A stretch of 64,000 nt of DNA from the NCBI GenBank assembly GCA_963736325.1, contig CAVTOG010000008.1, forward strand, positions 930,001 to 994,000, read 5' to 3'. The DNA comes from Actinoallomurus sp963736325. Its GTDB lineage: Bacteria > Actinomycetota > Actinomycetes > Streptosporangiales > Streptosporangiaceae. How positions within the stretch are numbered: the first letter of the stretch is position 1; each line of letters starts with the position of its first letter. A program made the position numbers and the translations under genes. Of the stretch, positions 1 through 8,712 are shown one piece after another. Below the pieces are notes generated by a model. That model did not search any database, was not told the origin of the DNA, and worked only from the letters and a program-made list of their open reading frames with translations.

Positions 1-64
1 CCAGCAGTACCAACGCCGTGGCGGTCAGTGTCAAAGGCCATCGGGGTCCGTACTTCTTGACCAT
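1..64 (-). CDS. N-terminus of a secreted protein (partial)
   Basis: A reading frame on the minus strand starts with ATG at 62-64 and runs off the left edge after 21 codons. It encodes a positively charged start (MVKKYGPR) followed by a hydrophobic run rich in Leu, Thr and Ala, which looks like the n- and h-regions of a signal peptide. Nothing can be said about the mature protein. The frame is short and no strong ribosome binding site precedes it, so this is a moderate-confidence call based on the signal-peptide pattern. Positions 65-218 between it and the next gene show no feature. Confidence 0.4.
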   Translation of the reverse strand, partial: MVKKYGPRWPLTLTATALVLL

Positions 65-218
65 GTCTCAGATGATGTCAGCTACCTACATATCGCGCCC
101 TTGCATTCACACGCCCGCGTGGATGGGCCGCGCGTCGATCGTGCGGGGCACGCCGGTGTTCGCTCCGGCTTTCTCCCGTGCGCCGAACACGCGGCCATCC
201 GCTAGGGCGTACCGGCCG

Positions 219-1307
219 TCACGGGTCGTAGCGGAACATGGCCGCCTTGACATCCGAGCCCTGGAACAGCACGCCGGGCGCGAGCAGGGAGCGGGTTTCC
301 GGGATCAGGGTCAAGTCGTAGATGTCGGCGGTCGTGCCCGGCTGGACCGGTGCGTTCTCGCGGGTGAGAGTGCCGCCGGAGTAGTGCAGCAGTTCGGCGC
401 TCGGCGGTATGTAGCGGGAGACCAGCCAGAGCCCGTTCGCGCCGTCCGGCGCGATGTGGTCGATCGAGGCGTTCGGCGCGTCGAGGCTCACCGGGCTCCA
501 GCCCGAGGCCTCCCGGTGCACCAGGATCATGTTCGGCTCGGCGCCGTTCCCGTTCGTGAGGAACCCGCTGGCCCACACGTCGTTCGTGCCCACGGCCACG
601 ATGTCGGTCATGAGCACCCAGTAGAACCGAGGAGGCGTGATCGGCAGGGTCTCGGTCTTCCACGCGGTGCCGTTCCACTGGAGCGCGATGTACGTGCCGT
701 CGTTGGCGGCTCCGGCGAACCAGACGTTCGACCCGGAGGTCGCGCTGACGGAGGTGAGGTTGTCGATGGTGGAGGGCAGGGTCACCCTGGTCAACTGGGT
801 GCCGTCGAAGTGCGCGGCGTACGGGGTCGCGTGGGCGTCATCGCTGCCGACGATCCACGTGTCGTTCGGGCCGATGTCGGCGATGTCCTCGAGATGGACG
901 GCCGGCGGGAAGAGCACGTCCTTCCACGAGGTCCCGTTCCAGTGCTGCGCGAAGGAGTCGCCGCCGCTGCCGTACCCGAGGGCCCAGATGTCCTGCGCGG
1001 ACGACGCGCCGACGAACTTGAAGGTAGTGTCGCTGATGCCCGACGGAGCGGCCGGTGGGGCGACGTCCTGCCACTGGCTGCCGTTCCAGTGACTGATCCG
1101 CCGTGAGTCGTTGTCGCAGCACGAACCCGATCCGACCGCCCATGCGTCGGTCGGGCCGGTCGCCGCGACGTCGGTGAAATTCCACTGCTGAGAAGGCGTG
1201 TAGTCGATCCGCCAGCCGGTCGCCGCCCGCGCGGGGAGCGCGACGGTGGCGAGCCCCACGAGCGCGATGGCGAAAGCCACCACGGCGCGGCGTGTTAAAG
1301 CAGACAT
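219..1307 (-). CDS. Secreted propeller-like protein of unknown function
   Basis: The 362-aa product begins with a clear signal peptide (residues 1-28, ending PARAA) and is therefore exported. The mature part consists of repeated units of about 45 residues containing DVWASG/DAWAVG/DIWALG-type motifs followed by W-N-G-T-x-W, for example WNGTSWKDV and WNGTAWKTE. This pattern is typical of beta-propeller surface or secreted proteins. Two adjacent cysteines (SCCDN, near residue 62) could form a local disulfide. The ATG start has the ribosome site GGAAAGGA a short distance upstream. No catalytic motif is visible, so a binding or structural role outside the cell is an inference. The gene stands alone on the minus strand. 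Confidence 0.75.
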   Translation of the reverse strand: MSALTRRAVVAFAIALVGLATVALPARAATGWRIDYTPSQQWNFTDVAATGPTDAWAVGSGSCCDNDSRRISHWNGSQWQDVAPPAAPSGISDTTFKFVGASSAQDIWALGYGSGGDSFAQHWNGTSWKDVLFPPAVHLEDIADIGPNDTWIVGSDDAHATPYAAHFDGTQLTRVTLPSTIDNLTSVSATSGSNVWFAGAANDGTYIALQWNGTAWKTETLPITPPRFYWVLMTDIVAVGTNDVWASGFLTNGNGAEPNMILVHREASGWSPVSLDAPNASIDHIAPDGANGLWLVSRYIPPSAELLHYSGGTLTRENAPVQPGTTADIYDLTLIPETRSLLAPGVLFQGSDVKAAMFRYDP

Positions 1308-1464
1308 GTACGTCCTTTCCGGTAACTACGCAAAGCAGACGAACCCGCCCTGCTGTCAGATATTGGACACCAGACATTCCGAGAGGTCCACGCCCGGCCT
1401 GCGTCAGTTGGCGACCAAGCTCAAGGGGTGAGGAACAGCCGCGTCGGATCGGCGCTGAGCTCGG

Positions 1465-2193
1465 TCAGACGTCGTTGATGATGAGTTCGCTGAGTTTGCG
1501 GAGTCGTCGGACGTAGGGCAAGACCGAGGGGTATCCCGGCTGCGGCAGGTGGCTGCGGAGTCCGGCGAGGCAGGTCAGGAGGATGGCTCTGTGCTCGGGG
1601 CCGGTCTCGCCGCCGTGGCTCAGATAGATCGAGACGCAGCCGGCGATGGTCGAGTCCAGGTGGACGAGGTCGCACTTGGTCTCGGCCGGGGTTTCGGGGA
1701 AGGGCTCACGGAGATGTTCCGCCCACAGACGGCCGATCTCGTAGCACATCACCTTGTGCGCGTCAGGGCCCGGCCAGCGGCAGCCATAGAGGTACAGACG
1801 ATCGGCCGCCGACGGTGATCGGCGATGCTGCCGTTTTTCGGCACGGCGCCGGGCGGTGAAAGCCTCCATCTCGGCGAGCCAGACGCTTCGGCTCGCTTCC
1901 AGGATGTCCAGCGCGCGGACCAGTGTCTCCTCATCCGCCATCACGTCGCCCATGGTGCTCAGGTAGGACCAGGTCGCCTGGAAGCCGATCGGGCAGTACT
2001 GGCCGAGGGCGTGGACGAACGCGCGGTACCGCGCCCCGAAGGGGAGATCGCGGTCACGTACGCGCCTGGCGTAGGTCCCGAAGCTCACGCGCCGATCATC
2101 TCGTGGAGGATCGAGGGGCTGCCATCGGATTACCGTCCGCGTGGCTCCGACTCCCTTCACGTACGGCGCGGACTTCGCCCGTGCCTTCCGCAC
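1465..2193 (-). CDS. Hypothetical protein
   Basis: A 242-aa protein with no recognised domain. It starts with GTG and is basic at the N-terminus (RKARAKSAPY). The middle is charged and helical (residues 85-130, rich in Glu and Arg), and the C-terminal part holds scattered Cys and His residues without a zinc-finger spacing. It has no signal peptide or membrane segment, so it is probably cytoplasmic. Codon use is typical of the window, which supports real coding. The ribosome site is weak and the true start could lie a few codons downstream. The upstream gene (NlpC-like) ends in a strong hairpin, so this gene probably has its own promoter. Confidence 0.55.
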   Translation of the reverse strand: MRKARAKSAPYVKGVGATRTVIRWQPLDPPRDDRRVSFGTYARRVRDRDLPFGARYRAFVHALGQYCPIGFQATWSYLSTMGDVMADEETLVRALDILEASRSVWLAEMEAFTARRRAEKRQHRRSPSAADRLYLYGCRWPGPDAHKVMCYEIGRLWAEHLREPFPETPAETKCDLVHLDSTIAGCVSIYLSHGGETGPEHRAILLTCLAGLRSHLPQPGYPSVLPYVRRLRKLSELIINDV

Positions 2194-2257
2194 CGCCTAC
2201 GATCCCGCCACGACACACTCGACGCGCGGTCACACCTGGTCCGCCTCAGGTATGCGT

Positions 2258-2290
2258 GAGCCCGCCTGTGCGGTGGGCACGGGCGGGCTC
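2258..2290 (-). terminator. Hairpin terminator behind the NlpC-like gene
   Basis: A 14-bp inverted repeat (2258-2271 with 2277-2290, one T-G wobble) closes a 5-base loop just past the stop codon of the minus-strand gene ending at 2309. The stem is almost entirely GC. There is no clear U-run, as is common for actinobacterial terminators. Confidence 0.7.
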
Positions 2291-2308
2291 GCGTGTCGCA
2301 GGTGTGGT

Positions 2309-4075
2309 TCAGGTGCAGTTGTGGGCGGCGGACGTGCTGGACGCGACGACGATGTTGATCCCGCCGGGGCCGGTCAGGTGCGCGGCGTTGACGGTGAGGC
2401 TGCCGTCGGCGTTCGTGACCTGTTCGTTGACCACCAGCTTGGTGCCGAGGACACCGAGGTCGACGTTGAGGTTCGGGGTGTCGCCGACGTGGATCGGGAT
2501 CCCGGCCACGGTGAGGTTCAGGTCGACGCCGCCGGTCTGGGCGGTGCAGGTGCTCGTCGCCGTCGACTTCACCCCGGACAGGCCGATCACCGGCAGGCCG
2601 AGCAGGCCGATGCTGGCGTCCGCGACGTTCGCGGTGGAGGTGGCGCTCATGGGGCCGGTCTGGGCGGCCACCTTCGCGCACAGGACGCCGGCCGACACCA
2701 GCAGCGCGCCGACGTTCTGCGCACACGGCGGCGCGGTCGTCGTCGCCTCCGCCGTCCGCACCTGCCCGGTGTCGGGGGTGGGCTTGATGGAGATCGGCAG
2801 GCCCAGCAGCGGCACGTCCGCGGACAGGCCGAAGGAACGGCCGGTCACGTACTGCAGCTTCACCGTGCCCGAGACCTTCGAGGCGTTGTACGCGTCGTCG
2901 CCGGCGAAGCTCGCGGCGACCGGCACCGTGGCCTCATCGGTTAGCGGCTGCTTCACGGCGTCGACCGTGCAGGCCGCCTGGCCATCGGCGTCCGTCGTGC
3001 CCTTGCAGGTCTGCTCGCCGCTTCCGGAACCGAGCGCGAGATCCACCGAACGCCCGGAGACGGCCTTGCCGTCGATGTCCTTCAGCGTCGCGGCCAGCTT
3101 GGCCGCCGAACCGTTCGAGACCGACGCGGGACCGGAGTAGGCGAGCTTCGTGTCCTTCTTCAGCGTCACCGTGGCCGTGTCCTTCGACGCGGCGTACGTG
3201 TCGTCGCCGGCGAAGCTCGCGGTTACCGTCGCCGACTCACCGGTCTGCTTGACCGGATCGATCGTGCAGCCCGCGTGGCCGTCGGCGTCGGTCGTGCCCT
3301 TGCAGGTCTGCTCGGAGCTCCCGGAACCGAGCGCGAAGTCCACCGAACGGTTCGCGACGGGCTTGCCGCGGGTGTCCGAGAGCTTCGCCGACAGCTTCGC
3401 GGCCGAACCGTTGATCAGCGACGTGGGGCCGGTGTACGCCAGGGTCGTCTTCTTCTGCTCCGGAGGTGGCGTCCCCCCACCCTGGATCTTCTTGTACGCG
3501 TAGGCCTTGTAGTTGCCGGCCGGGTGACCGGCGAGGCTGCCGCTGGACACGTTGCCCCGCTGGTGTTCCATGCTGGCGCCGGAGTGGGTCTCGCCGTAGT
3601 ACCAGATCTTCGTGTGACCCGAGTCGGCCCACTTCTCGAAGAGCACGGCGTGACCGTCCCCGACGTCGTCGAGGAGGTCACCGGGCTTGAGGTCCTTCTT
3701 GGCGACCGGATTCGCGAACTTCGGCAGGCCGCCGGTGTTCGGGTCGGCATTGAGATGCCAGGCCATGTCGACGAACCCGGAGCAGTCCGGCCGGTACTTC
3801 CGTGTCTTCCCGATGTCCCAGTACCAGGTGCAAACGGACTGGCCGCCGGCGCAGTACGGCGGCATCTGCCGCATCCAGTCCTTCGCACGCGCGATGACCT
3901 CCGAGCGGCTGATCGGCCCGCCGGCCTTGCTCGCCATCGGTGACGCTTCGCTGCTGGACGCCGCAGGCCGGGTTCCCGCACTCGCCGGACCGGCCATCGT
4001 GGTGGTGAGGCTCGCCGCGAGCAATGCCGCGGCCACCCCCAGGGGTACGAGCTTTCTGACACCCCGTACTTTCAA
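2309..4075 (-). CDS. Secreted NlpC/P60-like protein with Ig-like repeats
   Basis: A 588-aa exported protein. Residues 1-33 are a signal peptide. Residues 55-200 form a papain-like NlpC/P60- or CHAP-type domain: the motif DCSGFV carries the probable nucleophile Cys98, and GHAVLFEKW near residue 144 supplies the histidine. Two tandem Ig-like (Big_3-like) repeats of about 95 residues follow; both contain LALGSGS/FALGSGS, EQTCKGTTDADG and ASFAGDD, and each has a Cys pair. The last 170 residues resemble the C-terminal region of choice-of-anchor P type surface proteins. The TTG start is supported by GGGGAG five bases upstream. Peptidoglycan or peptide hydrolysis at the cell surface is the likely role, with the C-terminus acting as anchor; both are inferences from the domains. 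Confidence 0.75.
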   Translation of the reverse strand: MKVRGVRKLVPLGVAAALLAASLTTTMAGPASAGTRPAASSSEASPMASKAGGPISRSEVIARAKDWMRQMPPYCAGGQSVCTWYWDIGKTRKYRPDCSGFVDMAWHLNADPNTGGLPKFANPVAKKDLKPGDLLDDVGDGHAVLFEKWADSGHTKIWYYGETHSGASMEHQRGNVSSGSLAGHPAGNYKAYAYKKIQGGGTPPPEQKKTTLAYTGPTSLINGSAAKLSAKLSDTRGKPVANRSVDFALGSGSSEQTCKGTTDADGHAGCTIDPVKQTGESATVTASFAGDDTYAASKDTATVTLKKDTKLAYSGPASVSNGSAAKLAATLKDIDGKAVSGRSVDLALGSGSGEQTCKGTTDADGQAACTVDAVKQPLTDEATVPVAASFAGDDAYNASKVSGTVKLQYVTGRSFGLSADVPLLGLPISIKPTPDTGQVRTAEATTTAPPCAQNVGALLVSAGVLCAKVAAQTGPMSATSTANVADASIGLLGLPVIGLSGVKSTATSTCTAQTGGVDLNLTVAGIPIHVGDTPNLNVDLGVLGTKLVVNEQVTNADGSLTVNAAHLTGPGGINIVVASSTSAAHNCT

Positions 4076-4197
4076 CGTTTCTCCCCATACTTCTGGAATG
4101 CGACCTTTTAAGGGTGCGGACGCGACGCCGAAAAGTCCTTAACGGGCAGCGACAACCACTTGACGGTGCGCGCACCGGCTCGCCGGCGCGCCTCCGG

Positions 4198-5544
4198 TCA
4201 CACGGGCACGGAGAGGTGGTCGGCCAGCCAGCGGTCGAAGGGGCCGTGCCGCTCGGTCCAGGCCGCCGCGTCCAGCAGCGCCGCGGCCTTCTCCAGGCCG
4301 CCCGCCGCGTACGCGGTCAGGCCGCCGAGCGGCAGGACGTCCCAGCCGTCCCGCGGGCAGGCGGCCAGCCGTTCGGCGGCGTCGGGGGCCGGGCGGCCGC
4401 CGAGGTCGGCGACGAGCGCATTACGCCAGCCGTGCTCGGCCGCGTACCGAAGGCACGCGCGCAGCCCCGGCACGGGCCCGGCCGGCGCGGGGACACGCGT
4501 CAGCGCGAAGCCCGCCTCGGCGAACACACGTGACGTCCGCCGCCACAGGTCGGGCCGGTCGTCAGGGCACGGGCAGAGCGCCCCGTCGAATCGGGAGGCC
4601 GGGTGGGCCAGCTCCGCGTCGACCGGCGCGAGGATCCGGTCGGCGGCCTCGCCCAGGACACCGCGGAAGTGTTCGCGTACCGGAGTGTCGTCCCAGCCGA
4701 GTTCGCGCCAGGCGATGAGGTGGTCGCGGATCCGGTCGTCCCACGCGGGCGGGCACGGCACGCCGGATGGGCGGCGGCGCATCCACCGCAACGCGGGCAG
4801 GCAGAGCGTACGGCCGCCGCCACGCCGCACCTTCTCGTGCAGGTAGCCCTCCTCGCCGCCGAGACCGCGGAACCAGGGGTTCAGACCGGGCCAGGCGTCC
4901 CGGCGGCAGGCGAACAGGCCCAGGTCCTGCATCTCGATGTCGAAGGCCGGCCCGCCGAGATCGTGGGCGCGCGGGTCATCGGCCCGCAGGCCGTACGTCC
5001 CGGCCTCCCAGACCGGGTCGAGCCGGCATCCGGCGACGGTGTACGTGTCCTCGGCCAGCAGCGGCCCCTGCACGAGGTCGCGGCAGCCGGGCCGTACGGC
5101 GAAGTGGTCGAGCACGGCCGCGAGCGCGCCGGGGGCGAGCAGCACGTGGCCGTCGAGCACCAGCACGGTCTCGCCCTGCGCGTGCCGGAACAGCAGGTCA
5201 CGTACGGGCGCCGGGCGGCTGCCGGTGACGGGCAGGTAGCGCAGGTTCGGCACGATCCGGTCGAGTGCCTTCAGCGCCGGCGCGGCCAGGCCTTCGGGAT
5301 GGTCGTCCAGCAGCAGGATCTCCACCCGGTACATGAGCTCGCGGTGGTGAAGCCGCAGCGAGGCGATGGTGAACCATGCCCCGTCGTAGTCGTCACGGGT
5401 CGCGATCCCGATCGTCAGCTCGGCGGGCCCGCGCGGCGGCGTCGGCTCGGGAACCCGGCCGGCGTCCTCGGTGAGCCGCGCGAGCACCGCCCGCAGCCTC
5501 GCGGTCAGCGCCTCCGCCGTACGCGCCTGGTCGCCGTCGGCCAT
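4198..5544 (-). CDS. Family 2 glycosyltransferase-like protein
   Basis: A 448-aa cytoplasmic protein. Residues 45-260 show a GT-A/GT2 pattern: a strand with TIGIATRDDYDG, then EILLLDDHPEG, then VLVLDGHVLLAPGAL where the D-G-H would hold metal and nucleotide sugar. A later GLGGEEGYLHEKVRRGG segment resembles the acceptor/ED loop. The C-terminal 150 residues are not recognised and contain a second hydrolase- or sugar-binding-like region with GWRNALVADLGG. No membrane helix is visible. A 35-aa ORF sits 5 nt upstream on the same strand and may be translationally coupled. Sugar donor and acceptor are unknown. Confidence 0.7.
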   Translation of the reverse strand: MADGDQARTAEALTARLRAVLARLTEDAGRVPEPTPPRGPAELTIGIATRDDYDGAWFTIASLRLHHRELMYRVEILLLDDHPEGLAAPALKALDRIVPNLRYLPVTGSRPAPVRDLLFRHAQGETVLVLDGHVLLAPGALAAVLDHFAVRPGCRDLVQGPLLAEDTYTVAGCRLDPVWEAGTYGLRADDPRAHDLGGPAFDIEMQDLGLFACRRDAWPGLNPWFRGLGGEEGYLHEKVRRGGGRTLCLPALRWMRRRPSGVPCPPAWDDRIRDHLIAWRELGWDDTPVREHFRGVLGEAADRILAPVDAELAHPASRFDGALCPCPDDRPDLWRRTSRVFAEAGFALTRVPAPAGPVPGLRACLRYAAEHGWRNALVADLGGRPAPDAAERLAACPRDGWDVLPLGGLTAYAAGGLEKAAALLDAAAWTERHGPFDRWLADHLSVPV

Positions 5545-5549
5545 CGTGC

Positions 5550-5657
5550 CTAGCCCCGGAGACGTGTGGCCGTCCCGCCGATCCGGAACGCCAAACCCAT
5601 GGCGAGCCGTCTCGGGAACGCGGGCGGCAGAACCGCCAGGCCGTCCTCACCCGTCAT
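5550..5657 (-). CDS. Small 35-aa peptide upstream of the glycosyltransferase
   Basis: A 36-codon frame (ATG at 5655-5657, TAG at 5550-5552) has a strong ribosome site, GGGGGAGA, five bases before the ATG, and its stop lies 5 nt before the ATG of the glycosyltransferase. The peptide starts MTGEDGLAVLPPAFPRR and ends in a basic Gly/Thr/Arg stretch without Cys. It could be a coupling leader, or a ribosomal peptide modified by the neighbouring transferase. I do not recognise a family. The ribosome site and spacing are observed; function is unknown. Confidence 0.45.
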   Translation of the reverse strand: MTGEDGLAVLPPAFPRRLAMGLAFRIGGTATRLRG

Positions 5658-5678
5658 GATTCTCCCCCGAGATCACGG

Positions 5679-6137
5679 TCACGTGGCATGCCGATCAGTA
5701 CCCGCTCGCCCGGACGCGGAATCGCGACAAGGCCGCTTCAGGATGCCCCTTGACCTGCACGATCTCCGATCCTGGGCGAGAGCATGCGCCCTAGGCCGGG
5801 GCGTGGTCAGGCCGTCCAGGACGATCCAGAGGTCGCGGTTCCACTGCCGGTCGCCTGCCTGAAGGCCGATCGTGCGGGGGCCCGTCGCGATGGCGGCGAG
5901 CAGGAAGGGGACGTCCTGCCAGGCGACGTCCGGGCGCATCCGCCCCGAGGCCTGCGCGCGCTCGACCAGACGCCGGATCCGGTCGCGCACCTCGGCGAGC
6001 AGCTGATCGAGCGCGGGGCCGCAGGCGCCGCCCAGGGCCTCGCCGACGCCGCAGCTCTCCGCGCGCAGCCGTACGAAGGCGGTGGCGAACTCGCGGAAGC
6101 CGTTCCAGGGGTCGGGGGCGGCGAGCGCGCGGTCCAC
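5679..6137 (-). pseudogene. TetR-family regulator, N-terminal DNA-binding domain missing
   Basis: The 152-aa frame matches only the ligand-binding C-terminal domain of an SbtR-like TetR regulator: LAAPDPWNGFREFA, then LVERAQASGRMRPDVAWQDV and LLAAIATGP. The helix-turn-helix that should precede it is absent. The in-frame codon a few positions upstream is a TAG stop, and the DNA just upstream (6172-6279) is a transposase remnant on the other strand. A GTG with a good AGGAGG site at 6137 could still allow translation of the stub, which would not bind DNA. Truncation by an old insertion is the simplest reading. Confidence 0.65.
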
Positions 6138-6171
6138 GGCGGCTGCCTCCTACCAAGACGGATGATAATTT

Positions 6172-6279
6172 CGGCAAGCGCACCGCTACCACGGCCTGGC
6201 AAAGACCCACCTCGAACACATCTACAGCGCCTCGCGCAATGTTGGACGCGGCGCCGCCGCTCCTGGTTGCCGGACGTAA
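6172..6279 (+). pseudogene. C-terminal remnant of an IS1182-like transposase
   Basis: Reading from 6172 gives RQAHRYHGLAKTHLEHIYSA followed by Asn and scattered basic residues, ending at a TAA at 6277-6279. The R-Y-x-G-L-A-K-T-H-L-x-H segment is a hallmark near the C-terminus of IS1182-type DDE transposases. The downstream part has drifted and no upstream transposase remains. It abuts the broken TetR gene. Confidence 0.55.
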
Positions 6280-6603
6280 TCGCATCCAGCGGTCGCGCTG
6301 TTTCAGGCCGCCGCGAGTCGACGACCTCATTGCCATCCCATGGGAAGCGCCGGCCAAGGCGCCTCCTTACGGCGCCGCCGATGACCAAATGAAGAACTTC
6401 TTTACGGTTTGACCGGCTCTGGTCGCTTGTATTTACTGCCCAACGAGAAAGTGCCACGGTTGATTGAGGCGCCCTCAGAGAAGATCTTCGGGTTATTTCA
6501 ACGTCGTCGCGTCAGACAGACGATGCACGACCGAATGACGTCACCACTCCACCATTAAGGACCCGCCGGTATTCGTGCCTGCGGACGGCCAGGAGGTAAT
6601 CCG
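6280..6603. other. Intergenic region without a recognisable gene
   Basis: No supported gene is seen in these 324 bases. The composition is less GC-rich than the surroundings and reading frames are short. It lies between transposase debris and a secreted protein gene whose ribosome site (AGGAGG) is at the right end; a promoter for that gene should be here. Confidence 0.4.
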
Positions 6604-7461
6604 ATGCGGTATGGACTAACGAAAAGTCCGGGCCCGGGTCATCGCGCACCCCACCGTGGCACCATACGGAAGGCGTCCAGTATGAGTGCCATTCTCATGG
6701 CCATCGCCCTGGTCAGCGGGTCGCCGGCATCCGCGCGCACGCATTCCGGCTCGTATCTACTTGAGTCCAGAACTCACGATGCGTCCAGTATAGGTGGTCT
6801 GACGAACCACGGCGGCCCCGTCGAGTCCGGCCCACGGGTGTACATCGACTTCTGGGGCTGGGCGTCGGACCCTTTTGGTGAGCAGCCTTATCTGACGGGC
6901 TTTCTCGGCTCCATCGGCGGGACTAGGTGGCTGTCCGCGATTACCCAATACGGGGGCGGCTCGAACGTAAACCTGGCCGGCACCTGGTCAGATCCCGCAG
7001 CGATACCCACCAGCCCGAGCGACGCCCAGATCCAGGCCGAGGCGGCCAACGCCGCGACCCACTTCGGAGCCGGAAACTCGGTCAACGTACAGATCATCGT
7101 GGCCACACCGACTGGACACTCCACCTCCGGCTTCGGCACACAGTGGTGCTCCTACCACGGCGCCGTGGCGGCCGACCCGGACATCACCTACACGAACCTG
7201 CCGTACATGACCGACGCCGGTTCCAGCTGCGGTGCGGGCAGCGTCACCGGCAACGCCCTGGACGGCGTGAGCATCGTGGAAAGCCATGAACTGGTCAACA
7301 CCATCACCGACCCGCTGTTCAACGCCTGGTACGTCGACGGCAGCGGAGAGGAGATCGGTGACATGTGCTCCATTTTTACTGGACTGGAAGTCATCACGAC
7401 CCCAGGCGGAACCTTCGCCGTCGCGAAATATTGGAGCAACGCAGCCGGCATGTGCGTCTAA
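6604..7461 (+). CDS. Secreted putative metallopeptidase-like protein (HE-TDP type)
   Basis: A 285-aa exported protein. The ATG has a near-perfect ribosome site (AGGAGG). An extended basic leader precedes a hydrophobic signal core (MSAILMAIALVSGSPASA, around residues 27-44). The region NHGGPVESGPRVYIDFWGW and the late motif VSIVESHELVNTITDP, followed by WYVDGSGEEIGDMCS, match a group of secreted bacterial proteins with an H-E-x(6)-D-P core related to the EXORDIUM/PHI-1 fold. H and E could bind a metal, so proteolysis is plausible but unproven. Four or more Cys residues in the mature protein suggest disulfides. The TAA stop is also the target duplication of the adjacent IS element. Confidence 0.65.
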   Translation: MRYGLTKSPGPGHRAPHRGTIRKASSMSAILMAIALVSGSPASARTHSGSYLLESRTHDASSIGGLTNHGGPVESGPRVYIDFWGWASDPFGEQPYLTGFLGSIGGTRWLSAITQYGGGSNVNLAGTWSDPAAIPTSPSDAQIQAEAANAATHFGAGNSVNVQIIVATPTGHSTSGFGTQWCSYHGAVAADPDITYTNLPYMTDAGSSCGAGSVTGNALDGVSIVESHELVNTITDPLFNAWYVDGSGEEIGDMCSIFTGLEVITTPGGTFAVAKYWSNAAGMCV

Positions 7462-8396
7462 GTGGGTGTTTGAGAAGCGATCTCAATCGGTGAATTCCAG
7501 CGGGCGTGGTCCGGGCCGGGTGGCCGGTCCGCCGCGGGTGAGGCGGCGGACCATGGTGTTGATGGCCGCCCATCGGATCATGGCTTCGGAGGTGGCCGGG
7601 TGGCGTTCGTAGTCGCGGGCCAGGCGGCGATGTGCGGTCAGCCACGCCGGCGTCCGTTCGACGGCCCACCGGCGTGGCAGCACCTGAAATCCCTTCTGGC
7701 CTGCAGGTTTTCGGACGATCTCGACGATGGTGTGCAGCACCTGCTGGGCCCACTCGAGGAGGCGGCCGGCGAAGCCGGCGTCGGCGAACACGAACCTGCA
7801 GCGGCTGGTAGTCAAGAACATCCCCAGCAGAGCACCTTTGGCGCCGTCGCGGTCCTGCACGCTCGCGGCGCACACGGTCACCGTGATCAGCAGCCCCAAG
7901 GTGTCGGTAACGATGAACCGCTTACGCCCGTTGATCTTCTTTCCCGCGTCGTACCCACGGGTGCCGCGCCCGACGGTGTCGGCGCCCTTGACGCTCTGGG
8001 AGTCGATGATCCCCGCGGACGGCTCAAGGGCGCGCCCGTCGGCCACCCGGATCTGCCGGCGCAGCGCGTCCAACAGCTTGAGAGTGACCCGCTGCTTCTC
8101 CCACCGCACGAAGTACCAGTACACCGTCTGCCACGGCGGGAAATCCGCAGGCAGTTGCCGCCAGGAGCAGCCGGTGCGCACCACGTACAACACCGCATCC
8201 ACGACCGCCCGCCTTGAGTGCTTCTCCGGCCTGCCACCAGTGCCGGCAGGGGGCAACAGCGGTTCCACCAGCACCCACTGCTCGTCGGTCAGGTCCGAGG
8301 GGTAACGAGGCTCGCGAGACACCCGGCAAGCCTCCACGAACCGACATTGAAGATCACGTAGCCACACCGACCATGATCAACTTCTCAAACACTCAC
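7462..8396 (-). mobile_element. IS5-family insertion sequence (IS1031/IS427-like), intact
   Basis: The element is 935 bp. Its ends are imperfect inverted repeats: GTGGGTGTTTGAGAAG on the left and the complement of GTGAGTGTTTGAGAAG on the right (15 of 16 match). TAA flanks both ends (7459-7461 and 8397-8399), a 3-bp target duplication as expected for TNA-targeting IS5 subgroups. It holds one full transposase gene on the minus strand, so it may be active. It landed exactly on the stop codon of the preceding gene, which the duplication preserved. Confidence 0.85.
7483..8322 (-). CDS. IS5-family DDE transposase
   Basis: The product catalyses cut-and-paste movement of its own element. It carries the N-terminal transposase-associated region YPSDLTDEQWVLVEPLLP and the DDE catalytic residues in GIIDSQSVKG, FVFADAGFAG and RRWAVERTPAW. 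The GTG at 8320-8322 (product starts MSREPRYPSD) is preferred over the upstream codon at 8367 because a GGAGG site sits eight bases before it and family members start at this point. Length of about 279 aa is normal for the group and no frameshift is visible, so the enzyme looks functional. Confidence 0.85.
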   Translation of the reverse strand: MSREPRYPSDLTDEQWVLVEPLLPPAGTGGRPEKHSRRAVVDAVLYVVRTGCSWRQLPADFPPWQTVYWYFVRWEKQRVTLKLLDALRRQIRVADGRALEPSAGIIDSQSVKGADTVGRGTRGYDAGKKINGRKRFIVTDTLGLLITVTVCAASVQDRDGAKGALLGMFLTTSRCRFVFADAGFAGRLLEWAQQVLHTIVEIVRKPAGQKGFQVLPRRWAVERTPAWLTAHRRLARDYERHPATSEAMIRWAAINTMVRRLTRGGPATRPGPRPLEFTD

Positions 8397-8712
8397 TAAG
8401 AACCATCGCAGCGACGAAGTCGTCTGCCTGGCGGCTACTTCGGCTAACCCAACCGTGGGCCCGGCTTTCAGCACAGCACAATCCCGACTAGACCCGGTCA
8501 GGCAAAACAAAACGCCCCGGCCTGCCCTCCCAGAGGAGAACAGGCTGGGGAATCGGCTCAGCCGTGTGAGGGCGACGACGCGCGGCGAAGGTCTACAGGG
8601 CTACAAAGGATCAGGTAGCCAGGCGGAACAGGCCCTGGTCTCGGTGGTCGCCACCAGCTTGTGCCGCACGAAAATAGGATCGGGGCGTTGACCTGTAGGT
8701 ATACGGACTGAT

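Noticed and set aside
838..1377. Arg-rich frames antisense or out of phase with the secreted propeller gene and many others
   Set aside because: They arise from the high GC content; residue composition (Arg/Pro/Gly/Ala runs) and overlap with well-supported genes identify them as shadows.
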